A stretch of DNA of 64,000 bases from Ulva prolifera (Eukaryota > Chlorophyta > Ulvophyceae > Ulvales > Ulvaceae), in contig CM041198.1 in NCBI GenBank assembly GCA_023078555.1, positions 5,160,354 to 5,224,353 on the forward strand, in the 5' to 3' direction. Numbering within the stretch: the stretch's first letter is position 1; each line of letters opens with the position of its first letter. The notes beneath the pieces are model-generated. The model made no database searches. It had not been told where the DNA came from and saw only the letters and a list, made by a program, of their open reading frames with translations. A program made the translations under genes and the position numbers. This document shows, piece after piece, positions 22,565 to 33,460 of this stretch.

Positions 22565-24636
22565 ATGAAGCCCAGCCTAGTTCACTTCAATAATGCTGGA
22601 TGCAGTTTAACAGCTCCCGGAGTTGTAGATGCAGGTGGGGCTGTCATGATTAGGACTACCTCTTGCGGGAGCACGGGATATCAGAATCAGCAGTGGCGGT
22701 CTCTGACCTTGTAGCACAGTCATGCAGTGCACGCCTACATTGATGCAGAGTTACGTCATGGAGGATATGAGGCCTCAGAGCTGTGCGCGCTCGGGATGTC
22801 GGGACTTGCGTGGCTGTTTTCTCTGCATGCTAGCAGCGCTGTGCCCACATGTTGCTGGCCATTGAGGCCAGGTCTGAATGCACCACTGCGTTGATTTCAC
22901 GTAGTCACCTGCGTGTGCTCACACACCAGCTTTGAGAAATCTTTCTTTTCAGCCTAGCCAAATGTTGAATCAACAATTCACCACCTCCCCCGACCACACA
23001 GTGGCCTTTACGCAGGCCTGAGATGAGGTGCAACTGAATCGCCCGAACTTGCAGCTCTGCTCTCATGTGAGCAAAGCAGTATTGGTTTAGTCAACAGTGC
23101 AACAGCAGCATGGCAGCGTATCTTCCTCGGCCTGCCACTTTGGCAGGCAGGCCCTCCGACGCGGTCATAAAGTCTGGTATTGGTGTGCTGGCTTCACAGG
23201 GTCTGGTGTGCCAAATGCTTTGGCTTCCAGTCTCACTACACATAGATGCACCTCTTGCAGTAATGCAGCGCTTGCTTGTCCGCCCAGCGTGGCGCAACAG
23301 CCTCTGTGCTGACCAGAAACTGCACGTACACGTACACATGCACGACATGTGTGGTTCCGTTGACTTTGAGTTGTCAATGTCCAATAGGATACAGCTCAGT
23401 AACTTCAGCTTTACTGTGCTGTACACGTTCTCCAGGGGCTCCCATCATCTTGCCCACTCCCAACATCTTGCCCACTCAAAGTCATGCTGTCAGGCCCTTT
23501 GGCCATGATGTACATGGCTTGGGCCATGACAGCGTGGCAACCCTGGCCACCATCGCTACAACATGTGGAGCACCACACTCCATGTGTAAGGCTGATGTGT
23601 GTCAACTCTTCATGTGTAAGGCTGCTGCCCATTCGCCGCCTCCCTGCCCTGACGCTGGCACATTGACAGCCATTCCATGTTGCTAGCAATCGCCAAGTAC
23701 AGCCTGTACGATCTCTGCCATGAGGCGGCTGTTCTATAAAAATTCTCCGCTTTCAGCGCACCATTCCAGTACGCACACTGAACAGCAACAGATGTATCTG
23801 TCAAGCACCGTCTCGCTGCGCAAGACAGCGGCGCGACATGCCGGCACCCCGTGCAAGCGCGGGAGCGGCACGGCACGGAGGTGTGCGTCGTGTGGGACCT
23901 CCGCAGCGGCGCGCTCGACCTCGGGCACCTCGAGGAGCTGCTGCGCGGCCGCCGCTCTGGTGCCTGCAACGTCGTCTCCATCTCGCACATCCCCACCAGC
24001 AGCGGCCGCGTCTACGACGCCGTCGCCGTCAGCGCAGTGCTGCGGGGCTTCCCTGGTGCGGGTTCCTCTGCAGCTACGCCACATGTTCACATCCCATGCT
24101 CTTGCTTTCCACAGCGGTAAAGTGATGCGCATTCATTCCATTTAATGGATCAGGACGGTGACTCCGTAACGGCGCCACGGTTGGTACGAGGTTGCACACG
24201 CTTCCCTGAGCCAATGTGTGCGGTCTCGGCAGCCGTTGTGCGGAGGGTGGCACAGCGTCGATGGCATTGAGCTGCATGCATGTACAACGTAAGCACGCAT
24301 GAATAGTCTGGCCCCAGCCCTGCCGCCAGCGCCGGGCATGCATGCAGATGTGGTGAACCTGCTGGACACGTGCCACAGCGTCGGGCAGCTGCCGGTGGAT
24401 GTCCAGAGCATCGGCTGCCACTTCCTCACAGGCACCGGCCGCAAGTACCTGCGCGCGCCACGGGGCTCCGGATTTCTCTATGCGTCACCCCGGATATTGC
24501 GAGGGGCCGACCCTGCGCTGCCGGCGGGCATCGAGCGCTGGACGTGCGGGGGGGCAGGTGGCTGGGGGCAGACCAGTACAGCATGCATGCGACGGCGCGG
24601 CGATACGAGGAGTACGAGATGAGCTTCCCGGCCAAG
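22565..24636 (+). pseudogene. Class V aminotransferase pseudogene, unit B
   Basis: Exons 1 (22,565-22,634) and 2 (22,728-22,782) are intact. Exon 3 (from 23,016) has lost one base and then seven bases, which shifts the frame, and its 3' part is deleted. Exon 4 (23,857-24,055) is open, but its acceptor changed from CAG to CAA. Exon 5 (24,348-24,636) keeps the lysine motif but has a 7-base deletion. Exons 6 and 7 are missing because the matching unit A region (roughly 9,040-13,560) is deleted. This copy cannot make the full enzyme. Confidence 0.85.
23345..23416 (+). mobile_element. LINE 3' tail fragment
   Basis: Contains GAGTTGTCAATGTCCAATAG followed by GATACAGCTCAG, as at the 3' end of the complete element. 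The hairpin arms are CAGTAA (23,397-23,402) and TTACTG (23,411-23,416). It lies in intron sequence of the unit B AT pseudogene. Confidence 0.6.
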
Positions 24637-25079
24637 GTGCGCGTGCGCCACCGTGTATGTCGGGGGCAGTGGGTGAGTGCTGGTCTGCGTCAGGTTGCAT
24701 GCATGAACCACAAATGCATGTATAGTCGTTGCTGTGAAGTCACAGCGTGCATGGGGGCAGTGGGGAGGATCACACAGTCGGGGTGATGCTGGGGATGGGC
24801 GATGTATGCAGCTCAGGCGTAGACACACTGTTAGCTAGCGGCAGCCCGGATTACCCTGTAGCACAGACACACAGACACGTTGCCTAATCTATGATCGCAG
24901 TGCCTTGCAATCTGGTTTAGTGCTTTGCCATGCAATAGACAGGGCTCATGTCATGAGTTAACCGCTCAAAAAATGTCGCTGTCGAGGCGTAGCCACATCG
25001 TGCTCCGCAAGCTGAACTGAGAACGTCTTGTCATCTGTCCGCCAGAGCCGTTGCCACGTGTCTATTGTTGCGCAGTATA

Positions 25080-25545
25080 GGCCATTCTCATCCAGTGCAG
25101 GGCGTGTCGAGAAGAGAGCTTTCGCTGCCTTTGATCTTCAGCTGAGTTTCATGGATGATTGCAAGCCATTTGGTCACCTCTTTGCGAGTGTTCACCTGTA
25201 TGGTGCGATACTGATCGAAACCGTCGACATTGCGGCAGTTGTAATGGGCATCGCCTTGGTCGTCGCCCTCAACAGCAAGCACAGCATTGTCACCTTTGTC
25301 CAGGTAGAAGTTGACGTTGCGACGCTTGTAGTCGCGGCCGTGCGCATGATGGTGATGCGCTGATGATCCTTCTCTCGTCTGCATATGTGCATTGCTCCAT
25401 GTTGTGACTGTCAACAGCATGCTAGCACAACATTTCATCTGAATCAATGTTCTCTGACCGCGGTTGGGTACGCACGTCTTTGTTAGTCACGTATACCGCA
25501 CAAGTTGATGCTGCATTGGCATTTTCTGTCACCTCGGAGGGGGGT
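25080..25545 (-). pseudogene. X', partial gene X paralogue, unit B
   Basis: Nearly identical to 13,577-14,050 but cut at its 3' end, where the AT deletion junction falls (~25,060-25,085). The domain frame is still open (NVNFYLDKGDN, AVLAVEGDDQGDAHYN). Confidence 0.5.
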
Positions 25546-25772
25546 CGGCACTGAGGCATCACGCACCGAACCGCGAGCACCTCAGAAACCAGCGCTGGGA
25601 TCGTCTATGGATCTCGCAGTAACCTCCTTCATGCTGTTGTATCTTTGTTTCGAGTCGCTGGGCGAAATCGACCTTTGGCCCGAAATCCGCGTGCATGGCT
25701 GGGCAAAAAGCCCCATTGTGCCCAGCGAGCGCGAGAACGCGCCCAGCGGTACCGGGAGTGCCCTGCCACATA

Positions 25773-25780
25773 TGACGTCA
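25773..25780. promoter_or_regulatory. TGACGTCA palindrome, unit B
   Basis: Conserved counterpart of the palindrome at 14,279, at the same place between X' and CC. Confidence 0.35.
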
Positions 25781-26233
25781 TCGATATCATAAGTTCATAG
25801 CTCTTTCGAGACACGTTGTGGCTAAGGCAGCTGTCACGCCCCAGCAGCGAGATCGTCGAGAACAGATGGTGCAATCACTTCATTCGCCTTTGCCCGCATT
25901 CGCACGCTCTGCGCTGCTTGTGTTTAACTCGCACTGTACTCAAACTGTATCGCCCTGAACACTGCCGTCGCGATTGTAGCCAACGCGGTGTGCAAAGCTC
26001 AGCGCCGTGCGCATACGTCATACTGGAGGAATAGGGCCCAGTGGTGTAAACAATAATTTAATTGCCCCCGGGCTGTCGGGGCCACTCTGATTTTGACATC
26101 GGAGCATCCGCTGTGTCTTTCCAACCTGCTCACGGTGTCGGGTGCACTTGTTTTTGTGCGCGGAGTGAGAGGGGCTCCTCGCAAACGGCTTTGCCGCGCA
26201 TTTCCTCGTCGACCACCGGAAGTGCGTGGGATT

Positions 26234-26253
26234 CCCCCCCCCCCCCCCCCCCC
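26234..26253 (+). repeat. 20-base C homopolymer
   Basis: Uninterrupted C20 followed by A5, orthologous to the C27 run at 14,740-14,766. The length difference shows the tract is unstable. Confidence 0.85.
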
Positions 26254-26990
26254 AAAAACTGTTTTTTTGACCTGACTGTCATGGACTGTAGACCACTGAA
26301 TCTGATCTTGGGGTTGTCGACATAGTCGTACACAACATCGCTGCGCGGAGCAACAACAGCCTACAATGCATGAGAAGGGGCGGTGCACCTGCAGCGCTGC
26401 GGCCCGTACGCCACGCAAGGCCACGTACACATAGGCGTGTACAGGAGCATGCAGGGCCCTGTCGTATTTCAACTATGTGGCGCAGCATAGACGTCAATAC
26501 ATCTATCTGATGTGTTGACGCTCCACCACGCAAGGGTGTTTTCGCACCTTACAAGTGTCGTGTTGCGTTCATCACTTATGCGTCACGGGCGCCTGAGATC
26601 TATGCGACAACACATTTGGAGTAGGAAAAGCTCTTCAACCGGCCCGCTTTTATCTGCAGTTCGCTGGCGACTCCGTCCCAAGGGAATTCAGCCTCTTGTA
26701 GCATGCGACCGGACTGCAGCAGGACGGTGCGTGCCGCTGTCATCCCTTGCAGTCTCACATGCTTCCGTATATGTCTTATTATCAGCGCTTGGATGCAGTC
26801 CCCAAGGAGTATTGTGCGTGCAGCTTGTCCATGCTGTGCATGCCCTCTTCGGAATCCATTACCTCTTTCTTCACCTTCGGCATTCATACAGCTTTACTAG
26901 TATATATAGTTAAACAGGTGCGTTCCCTGCGTGAAGAATGTGGTGGCACGCAAGTCACGGTCCGTCGTGCGACGCACTATAACCAAGAGC

Positions 26991-27445
26991 ATGGGAGTGC
27001 TCGAGACGGAATGCTATCTGTCTAGCAGTTCTCTGGTGCAGAATTCTGATATCAAGCAAATTCTCGGCGAGCTCAAGCAGTCTGTCAAACAATCTGTCAA
27101 GCAAGAAGACTGGGTTAAAGAGGTGCGTTTCCTGCCTGACGAATGTGGGACGCTAGTCACGGTCCGTTGTGCGACACGTGTGGTAGACAACACGTTGAGC
27201 AGCTGCTGGGTGCAGAATGCGACTACCAGTAAGATTCTCGGCGAGCTCCAGACCCAGAGCGCCCAGGGTGGCGAGGAGTTACAAAACTTAAGTGGGAAGG
27301 TTGACGACCTTCAGGATGCATATGCGAAGCAGGTCACAGGCATATCTGTCTTGAGCTCGCAAGGTGATGCCTTAGAAGTGAAGGTTGACGACACAGGTGG
27401 GAAAGTTGAAGACCTTCAGGACGCATATGCGAAGCAGGTCACAGG
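26991..27445 (+). pseudogene. CC coiled-coil gene, third copy, 5' part, interrupted by retrotransposons
   Basis: Starts at the same MGVLETECYL ATG as copy B and stays open through the N-terminal modules and the first coiled-coil segments to DAYAKQVTG. There it is cut by the retrotransposon pair. Reading on gives about 40 unrelated residues and a stop at 27,570-27,572. The 3' part resumes in the same frame at 35,474, so before the insertion this was an open gene of about 315 codons. Confidence 0.7.
27441..27445. repeat. Target-site duplication ACAGG, left
   Basis: ACAGG directly precedes the 5' end of element 1. The same five bases follow element 2 at 35,474-35,478. Uninterrupted copy B has the motif once (about 16,051). 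Confidence 0.7.
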
Positions 27446-28277
27446 ATCACATCTTCACATCTATGATTACCATGGCTATGATGTGCTAAACGCTCTCGGC
27501 AGGGGAGCGGACCGGCTACCGCGACACGGACACGAACTTGATCACGCGATAGGTTTTCTTGTTGAGTCTTAGTTTCTGTTTTTGTGTCTTTCGGCGTTCG
27601 CCCGCGGGCAGTGACGATGCGACGATGAGGCTGCGCTCGAGTCCAGACGAGGCACTCTCGGCAACTATCGCAACCAGAAGTCATCCCAGGTGCCAGAACT
27701 CACAGATCCCACGTTAGATGTTTTATTGTGTTATGTTGTGCGTTCCTGGCCAGCTTGGTCCGGCAACACCCATTGCCGACGCCGTAGCTGTGCTGCGTGG
27801 TTGCCGAACTATTGCGCACTGCTTGTTTCTACATGCTTTGCCCGTTTCACACCCACAGAATGCATACCATCTCGCTTATAACATCTGATTCCCGATTCTG
27901 GCGGGCAGTTGCACGAGCACACGGTAGCTGCGTGAGTGTGTGTCTTCTCGCGCCGCGATGTTTAGTTTCGGGCTGTGCTAGCAATGCCAAGACGCCGAAC
28001 TGCGCGGCATGTTGCCGCTCAAAGACAGTTATTGTGTGCCTTTTCCTTTTGTTTACGGGCTCCGCGATGTTCAGGCTCCGCGAGCCCGTGCCGTCAGCGT
28101 TCTTGCTGTGCGGCTACGCCTGATGTACGACTGTAGCGCATGTTGTTGGGCCCGCAGGCCCGAGCCAGTGCATACACTTGTAGTCATCACAGTCTGTGTG
28201 TGTGTGGCGAGCAGACCGCGAAACGTGCAAAGTCTGGGGGGGATCCCGGCGGATGCCCTGACGCACGCCCAATGCTT

Positions 28278-28378
28278 GTCCCACGTGAGTGTGCCTGGCA
28301 AACTCCCACGGTCAAACGGGCTGTACGAGCCAAGCGCTTGTCCCACGTGGGTGTCCCTGGCAGCTCACGGTCAAGTGG
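28278..28378 (+). repeat. Imperfect tandem duplication in element 1 leader
   Basis: The TCCCACGTG(A/G)GTGT(G/C)CCTGGCA motif with a following CACGGTCAA occurs twice, about 60 bases apart. The high copy identity suggests a recent duplication, possibly of a promoter unit. Confidence 0.5.
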
Positions 28379-28766
28379 GTGGTTCGGTGGGGGTTCTGTG
28401 TGCTATGTCGCGCTCTCCGAATTAAGGGTGGAGAGGGCCTCATAAGAGTAGCCTCGTTCGCTGCCCTCCCGAGTAGACAGCCTGAGGGCGTAGCTGGCGG
28501 AAGCCCGCCACCCCCGAAGACGGCGTACCACGTTACTGACCTGTCCTGCTTTTTGCACGCACACCACAATGCTCTTGGGGTCTGACTCGTGCGGCCGCTG
28601 TGTCCCGATGCCAGCTGCCCGGCCCAGAGTGTTCACAACAAAAGCACAGTGCATGATTCAAAACGCCCTTCCGGGCGACTTCTCCATCTCCGGGTCCGGT
28701 GCGCGAGTAGCGCGCGCCCGGCCTTATGCCGGGCTTGTTGGTGCGAGGCAGTAGCTGTGTTGTGGA

Positions 28767-28862
28767 GTGTGGTGTCTGGTCTGGGTTCCGGCTCCTACAG
28801 TCCGGTGTGCGTCGTGGGGTGTGGTGTCTGGTCTGGGTTCCGGCTCCTACAGTCCGGTGTGT
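28767..28862 (+). repeat. ~50 bp tandem duplication in element 1 leader
   Basis: GTGGTGTCTGGTCTGGGTTC and the following CGGCTCCTACAGTCCGGTGT occur twice, starting at about 28,770 and 28,821. This is typical of repeated promoter modules in LINE 5' leaders, but no transcription start can be assigned. Confidence 0.7.
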
Positions 28863-29172
28863 GGCGTCTCTGCTCTGTATTCCGCGTGGGTACACTGGGC
28901 TGGGGAGCCCTTGTTGGGCATCCGTACGTGGAAGTGCTGTCAAGTGTTCTCGGTGCTACGTGTTGCAGTCTCCTGCGCGGTCTGTTTTGATGGTGTGGTT
29001 ATGTTGGGGGGCGGGCGGTGTCCTCCCCCTCCCCCATTCTGGTGTCTGCTTGACTAGTATGTGGTGGCTGGTGCAATGTCGCACAGCCACGTGCGTAGTT
29101 GTCCATGTGCGCATGCTCGTTTTCGATCCGTACCGCAACAGCCTGGTCCTCTCCCCTCCAACACGACTCTCT

Positions 29173-32100
29173 ATGACTGAGACAGTGAACGCGCCTGTGA
29201 TGCAACAAACCGGCATAAGGCATCAGCAGCACAATGAGCATGAGGAGGTGATGCAAGTTGTGCCACCAAATCGCGTAGTGTTCTCTTTCTTTGGCCCTTG
29301 TGACGTTGTCTGCCACACGGGCGCATTCCTCTCCGTGACCTCACACAGCGCCACCCTCTCAATGCTTCAGGCCGCCCACCGTACACGACACAGAAATAAA
29401 ACAACTGGGCAGCCATTCCTCCTGTTGTCCGTCTACAGAAGACTCGACATCGCGAAAATTATCGCACAGGGCGTGGTTCCTTTTGCCCAAGCATGCTCAG
29501 AGGCACTGCTTCCTCGGGGCTGCCGCACGGCTCCCTCTACCAAAATAGAACTCACATACATGATGTATCCACAAGGCGATGGCCGGAACAAACCACTCCG
29601 CGCTCGCCCCCACCCTACCACCACCGAACCTGCAACCGCGGCCAACCGCTTTGCACCTCTCGCCTCTGCACATGACAACCAGGCGGGTATATCTAAAGCA
29701 CCAACATGTGTCACGCTTGGAAGCTTAAATGTGAATGGTATGTTTACACAATCCTTGTCATCTAAACATGTGGATGTTTGTGCATTTCTGTCATCAAAAC
29801 ATGTGGACATTTGTTCAGTCCAAGAAACCTGGTGCGACTTGTCGGACACAGAGAAAACTTCTATGCTTGCCGCGCACGGGTATACTGCATATGGTGCTCC
29901 GGGATACACAACTCAAACAAGGACCGGCGGCGGCACAGGCATCATTGTGAAAGACACACTGTCACACCTTACACACACACTATCCTGGGGTTCCAAGAAA
30001 AATCATCAGACGACCTGGGTACAATTGTGCGCCGGCAGACACACAACCAAGACTGCAATCGGAAGTGTATACATTCGGCCGGTGGCACACGCCCGTCCTG
30101 CAGACAGCGACAGGTTTGCTGCTGAGCTGGAAGCTCTCACACACGACATACACTACTTGACTGACAAGGGATTCCACATCATTGTGTGCGGGGACTTCAA
30201 CGCCAGGATTGGGAATGCACAAAACTCACATCATATTCCACTACATAATGAAACGTTCCGTAACTCACAGGGCTGTCGCCTAATAAACATGGTAGAACAA
30301 TGCAACATGCATGTCATGCACAACCACACTGCCTTTTCGCCGACATGCATGCATGCCGGCGGCACCTCTGTTGTTGACTACTGTCTGACGAGCTCTGCAT
30401 GTAGGGACCGTTGCAGTGCACCTGCAATCCACTCTGCTGGGCAGTGTCTCTCTGATCACGCGCTGCTCACACTATCACTGTCACTGCCACATGCCACACA
30501 CAGAAGCAAGCGCAACTGCGCCCGATCACACAAAAAACGGTGGAATAGGAAAGCAATGCACAACGAGGAGACAGTCGCAAAATTTGAGACAGCCCTGCAA
30601 GCGCCCCTTGCGCAGTTGCTGCACGACATGGACTCATGTAGCATGCCGCATGCTGAAGCTGCCAACACTTTCACATCTGCCCTGGCAAACATCCTACGTA
30701 CCGCAGGAGAGCAATGCTTTGGGAAACACCAGGTACGGACTCATCGCGTGCAATGGTGGAACAAAGAATATGCAGACCTCAGACGCGAATGCTGGACCCT
30801 TCATGAGACACATTGCCGGACCGGCAGCGACACTGACAAGCTAGCATTCCAGCAACGCCGAGGTGCAAAGAACCAGCTGAAACGCGATCTTAAACGTGCA
30901 TACACCAAACAGCAAGCCAACCATGTCTCTACAACGTGCACGCCAGGACTTGAGTCTAAAGTTTCATGGGTGTCTGCGAAACGTTTGTTGAAACTGCTAA
31001 CCAGGGGTGGCTCGACGGCCGAGCACCCCGTGCCTTCTGTTATGTCTGGGGGAGTCCCCACTGATAATATAGACACAGTGATGCAGGTTTTCTCGAATCA
31101 CTACCAATCTGAAATGAACCCGGTCCCACATGCCGCATTCTGCGAGCAAACTGATGCACATGTCAGAGACACATTGCACGCATGGCGCCAAAATGAGCCT
31201 CAACACAACCAAGAGATGGATGATGCCTTCACACTTCACGAACTTCAACAAGCACTTGCTACAATGCACAACTGGAAAGCCGCAGACCACGATGATATCA
31301 TCTGCGAACTGCTGAAGGCCGGGGGGCCGCAATTGCAAACCGTCGTCCTGCAGCTCCTCAATTTATGCTGGACGCACGAAACCATTCCCAATGCGTGGTC
31401 ACTCGGAACAATTGTAAGCCTCCACAAAGCCGGGGATGCAACAGACCCCTCCAACTACCGGGGTATCACACTGCTTTCAATATTCCGGAAGCTTTTCAGC
31501 ACACTACTCAGGTCCCGCCTCCAAAACAATATAACCCTCCATGAGTCCCAAGCCGCATTCCGCGAGGATCGCGGCTGTGTAGACCATGTCCACACCTTTG
31601 CACGCATTGTCCGGGCGGCCGCCGCGGCGGACACTCCACTTTATGCTTTCTTCCTGGACATCCGGAAAGCATATGATACTGTGTGGCGCGACGGTCTGTT
31701 GTACAAACTACTCCAGAAAGGAGTGACAGGCCGCCTCGGTCGGGTCATCGCACACATGCTCTCCAACACGAAATCGAGGGTGCGCTTCCAAGACCAGGAA
31801 TCACCATACTTCCCCATCACCCTCGGGGTCGGCCAGGGCGACCCCCTGTCAACCATTCTCTTTGATGTGTTCATTGATGATCTGCTTGCAACACTGCACA
31901 CCCGTCCAAAAGAACACTGCATTCCCCTTGACTCACCAGACACCGATAAAATTTCCGGACTCACTTATGCAGATGATGTCAATGCAATGTCCTTGACACC
32001 GGCAGGGCTTCAGGGACATATTGATACAATCGATAAATGGTTGTTTCAATGGCGCTCCTTACCAAATGTGTTGAAGTCTAAAACTATGGTGTTCAATCAG

Positions 32101-33435
32101 CCGCAGGGCGGCGCACCAGTTGTCTTCCAGCTGCGGGGGTCGCAGTTGGAGACTGTTCACACCTACAAATACTTGGGTGTTTTCTTCCAGTCAAATGGCT
32201 CTTGGTCTGAACATATGCATCATGTACGCGCAAAGATGAACAAGGCACTTGGCGCGTGGCGGCCAGTGCTGCGTTGCCACTACCTCCCGGTGACCGCCCG
32301 GCTCCGCCTTGTTTATGCGTTCATATATACTCCTGCTTTGTATGGGGCTGAGGTATGGATTGGCCCAAAAACTGAACTCGACAAACTTGATACCATCTGT
32401 AAAAAGGCAATCCGCATGGTGTTTGGTCTGCACCAGTTCGATTGCAGGGAGGAGATTCTTTTTTCCGACACGGGCCTCCTGCCTGTGAGCTCAATGATCA
32501 AGGCAGCTAAACTTTGCTGGTACGCAAAGCTGACACACATGGGGGCGGAGCGATTCCCGGTTGCGGTGGAATCCACCGCGATTCGGGGTCACTCTCAACG
32601 GGGGCCGGGGGTGGGCGGGGACTTTCATTCCCGCATCACGGCCATTGCGGCAGAACTGAAACGATATGCACACATCAGACTTGCCTTACAGGCTCCACCC
32701 GAGCCTGAGCATCGCCGCCGACGTGGGCCACCCAGGGTGTCCAAACGTCTCGGCATGCATGATCAGCCGTCCAAACAAAGCCCTCTCACAATCACGTACT
32801 CAAATCTTACCCGTGAGAAGGTCGTGGCTGTCATGTGGTTGGCATACCTTGAACAACGATTTGAGAAGCGTGGTCGCGACAATAAGGTCACTGGAGAGTG
32901 GTTGCGTGGTGTGATAACACACGAACTAGGGTCACTAGCCCCGTTTATGGACTCCGTTGAGCCCGGTCTTGTGCGTGTGCTAATGTCTGCTCGTTCGGGT
33001 CTGTCTCCTTTCTTGTGTAGGCACCGTAGTGAAAAGCATTTGGAATATTCACGTGCTGCTGATGTCTTCACATCCTACATCGCACGTGCACCCATCGGGG
33101 CAGTTCTGCCACCTGTCCCAGTGGCACATCGTGATCGGCATGTCTCCGCCGTTGCGGTTTTGGTGCGGCAGTTGCTCGCACGGCCAGGTCCTTATGACAG
33201 TGCCTCTGGTGTTTCGTGGTCTGATGTAGCGGTTGTGCTTATTGTCGGTGTTGATGGTGTTGGTGGTGATGCTGGGGTGTCGGGTGTTGCAAATCGCCCG
33301 TCCCCTCTCGGTGAATTGGCTCGTGTTGTTGCATTCTGTGGCGCAAGTCAGAGTTTGCGGCAGCATGTTGCTTGGATGCCTCTTTCGGTCCCGGATTTCG
33401 GAGTTGTCAATGTCCAAATGGATACGGCTATGTAA
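29173..33435 (+). CDS. LINE polyprotein: APE endonuclease + reverse transcriptase, ~1,420 aa
   Basis: The ATG at 29,173 is preferred; the frame is open upstream to 28,726, but those codons look like untranslated leader. It encodes the target-primed reverse transcription enzyme. Endonuclease motifs: LNVNG (~185), QETW (~217), GDFNA (~340) and SDH (~427). RT motifs: motif 1 WKAADHDDIICELLK, motif 2 SNYRGITLLS, motif 3 ESQAAFREDRG, catalytic FLDIRKAYDTVW (~826), GVGQGDPLS, the YADD box at 31,966-31,977 (~932) and YLGVFF. The C-terminal ~400 residues are poorly defined, with a basic stretch EHRRRRGPPR and no obvious zinc knuckle. No stop or frameshift was seen. An 11-residue internal duplication (SSKHVDVC/SSKHVDIC) lies just before QETW. 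Confidence 0.95.
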   Translation: MTETVNAPVMQQTGIRHQQHNEHEEVMQVVPPNRVVFSFFGPCDVVCHTGAFLSVTSHSATLSMLQAAHRTRHRNKTTGQPFLLLSVYRRLDIAKIIAQGVVPFAQACSEALLPRGCRTAPSTKIELTYMMYPQGDGRNKPLRARPHPTTTEPATAANRFAPLASAHDNQAGISKAPTCVTLGSLNVNGMFTQSLSSKHVDVCAFLSSKHVDICSVQETWCDLSDTEKTSMLAAHGYTAYGAPGYTTQTRTGGGTGIIVKDTLSHLTHTLSWGSKKNHQTTWVQLCAGRHTTKTAIGSVYIRPVAHARPADSDRFAAELEALTHDIHYLTDKGFHIIVCGDFNARIGNAQNSHHIPLHNETFRNSQGCRLINMVEQCNMHVMHNHTAFSPTCMHAGGTSVVDYCLTSSACRDRCSAPAIHSAGQCLSDHALLTLSLSLPHATHRSKRNCARSHKKRWNRKAMHNEETVAKFETALQAPLAQLLHDMDSCSMPHAEAANTFTSALANILRTAGEQCFGKHQVRTHRVQWWNKEYADLRRECWTLHETHCRTGSDTDKLAFQQRRGAKNQLKRDLKRAYTKQQANHVSTTCTPGLESKVSWVSAKRLLKLLTRGGSTAEHPVPSVMSGGVPTDNIDTVMQVFSNHYQSEMNPVPHAAFCEQTDAHVRDTLHAWRQNEPQHNQEMDDAFTLHELQQALATMHNWKAADHDDIICELLKAGGPQLQTVVLQLLNLCWTHETIPNAWSLGTIVSLHKAGDATDPSNYRGITLLSIFRKLFSTLLRSRLQNNITLHESQAAFREDRGCVDHVHTFARIVRAAAAADTPLYAFFLDIRKAYDTVWRDGLLYKLLQKGVTGRLGRVIAHMLSNTKSRVRFQDQESPYFPITLGVGQGDPLSTILFDVFIDDLLATLHTRPKEHCIPLDSPDTDKISGLTYADDVNAMSLTPAGLQGHIDTIDKWLFQWRSLPNVLKSKTMVFNQPQGGAPVVFQLRGSQLETVHTYKYLGVFFQSNGSWSEHMHHVRAKMNKALGAWRPVLRCHYLPVTARLRLVYAFIYTPALYGAEVWIGPKTELDKLDTICKKAIRMVFGLHQFDCREEILFSDTGLLPVSSMIKAAKLCWYAKLTHMGAERFPVAVESTAIRGHSQRGPGVGGDFHSRITAIAAELKRYAHIRLALQAPPEPEHRRRRGPPRVSKRLGMHDQPSKQSPLTITYSNLTREKVVAVMWLAYLEQRFEKRGRDNKVTGEWLRGVITHELGSLAPFMDSVEPGLVRVLMSARSGLSPFLCRHRSEKHLEYSRAADVFTSYIARAPIGAVLPPVPVAHRDRHVSAVAVLVRQLLARPGPYDSASGVSWSDVAVVLIVGVDGVGGDAGVSGVANRPSPLGELARVVAFCGASQSLRQHVAWMPLSVPDFGVVNVQMDTAM

Positions 33436-33460
33436 TCATGCATACATACATACATACATA

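Larger units (their letters stand above)
27446..33460 (+). mobile_element. Element 1: complete non-LTR retrotransposon (LINE)
   Basis: About 6.0 kb: a ~1.7 kb 5' leader, one long frame with APE endonuclease and reverse transcriptase, and a 3' end of GGAGTTGTCAATGTCC plus a hairpin and a TACA repeat. Two direct duplications lie in the leader (28,278-28,378 and 28,767-28,862). The uninterrupted frame and clean target-site duplication indicate a young insertion. The clade is not determined; I see no RNase H domain. Confidence 0.9.

Noticed and set aside
28726-29172. Upstream extension of the element 1 frame (about 149 codons)
   Set aside because: Open, but contains the leader's direct duplication and no domain; the first convincing ATG before the endonuclease is at 29,173.
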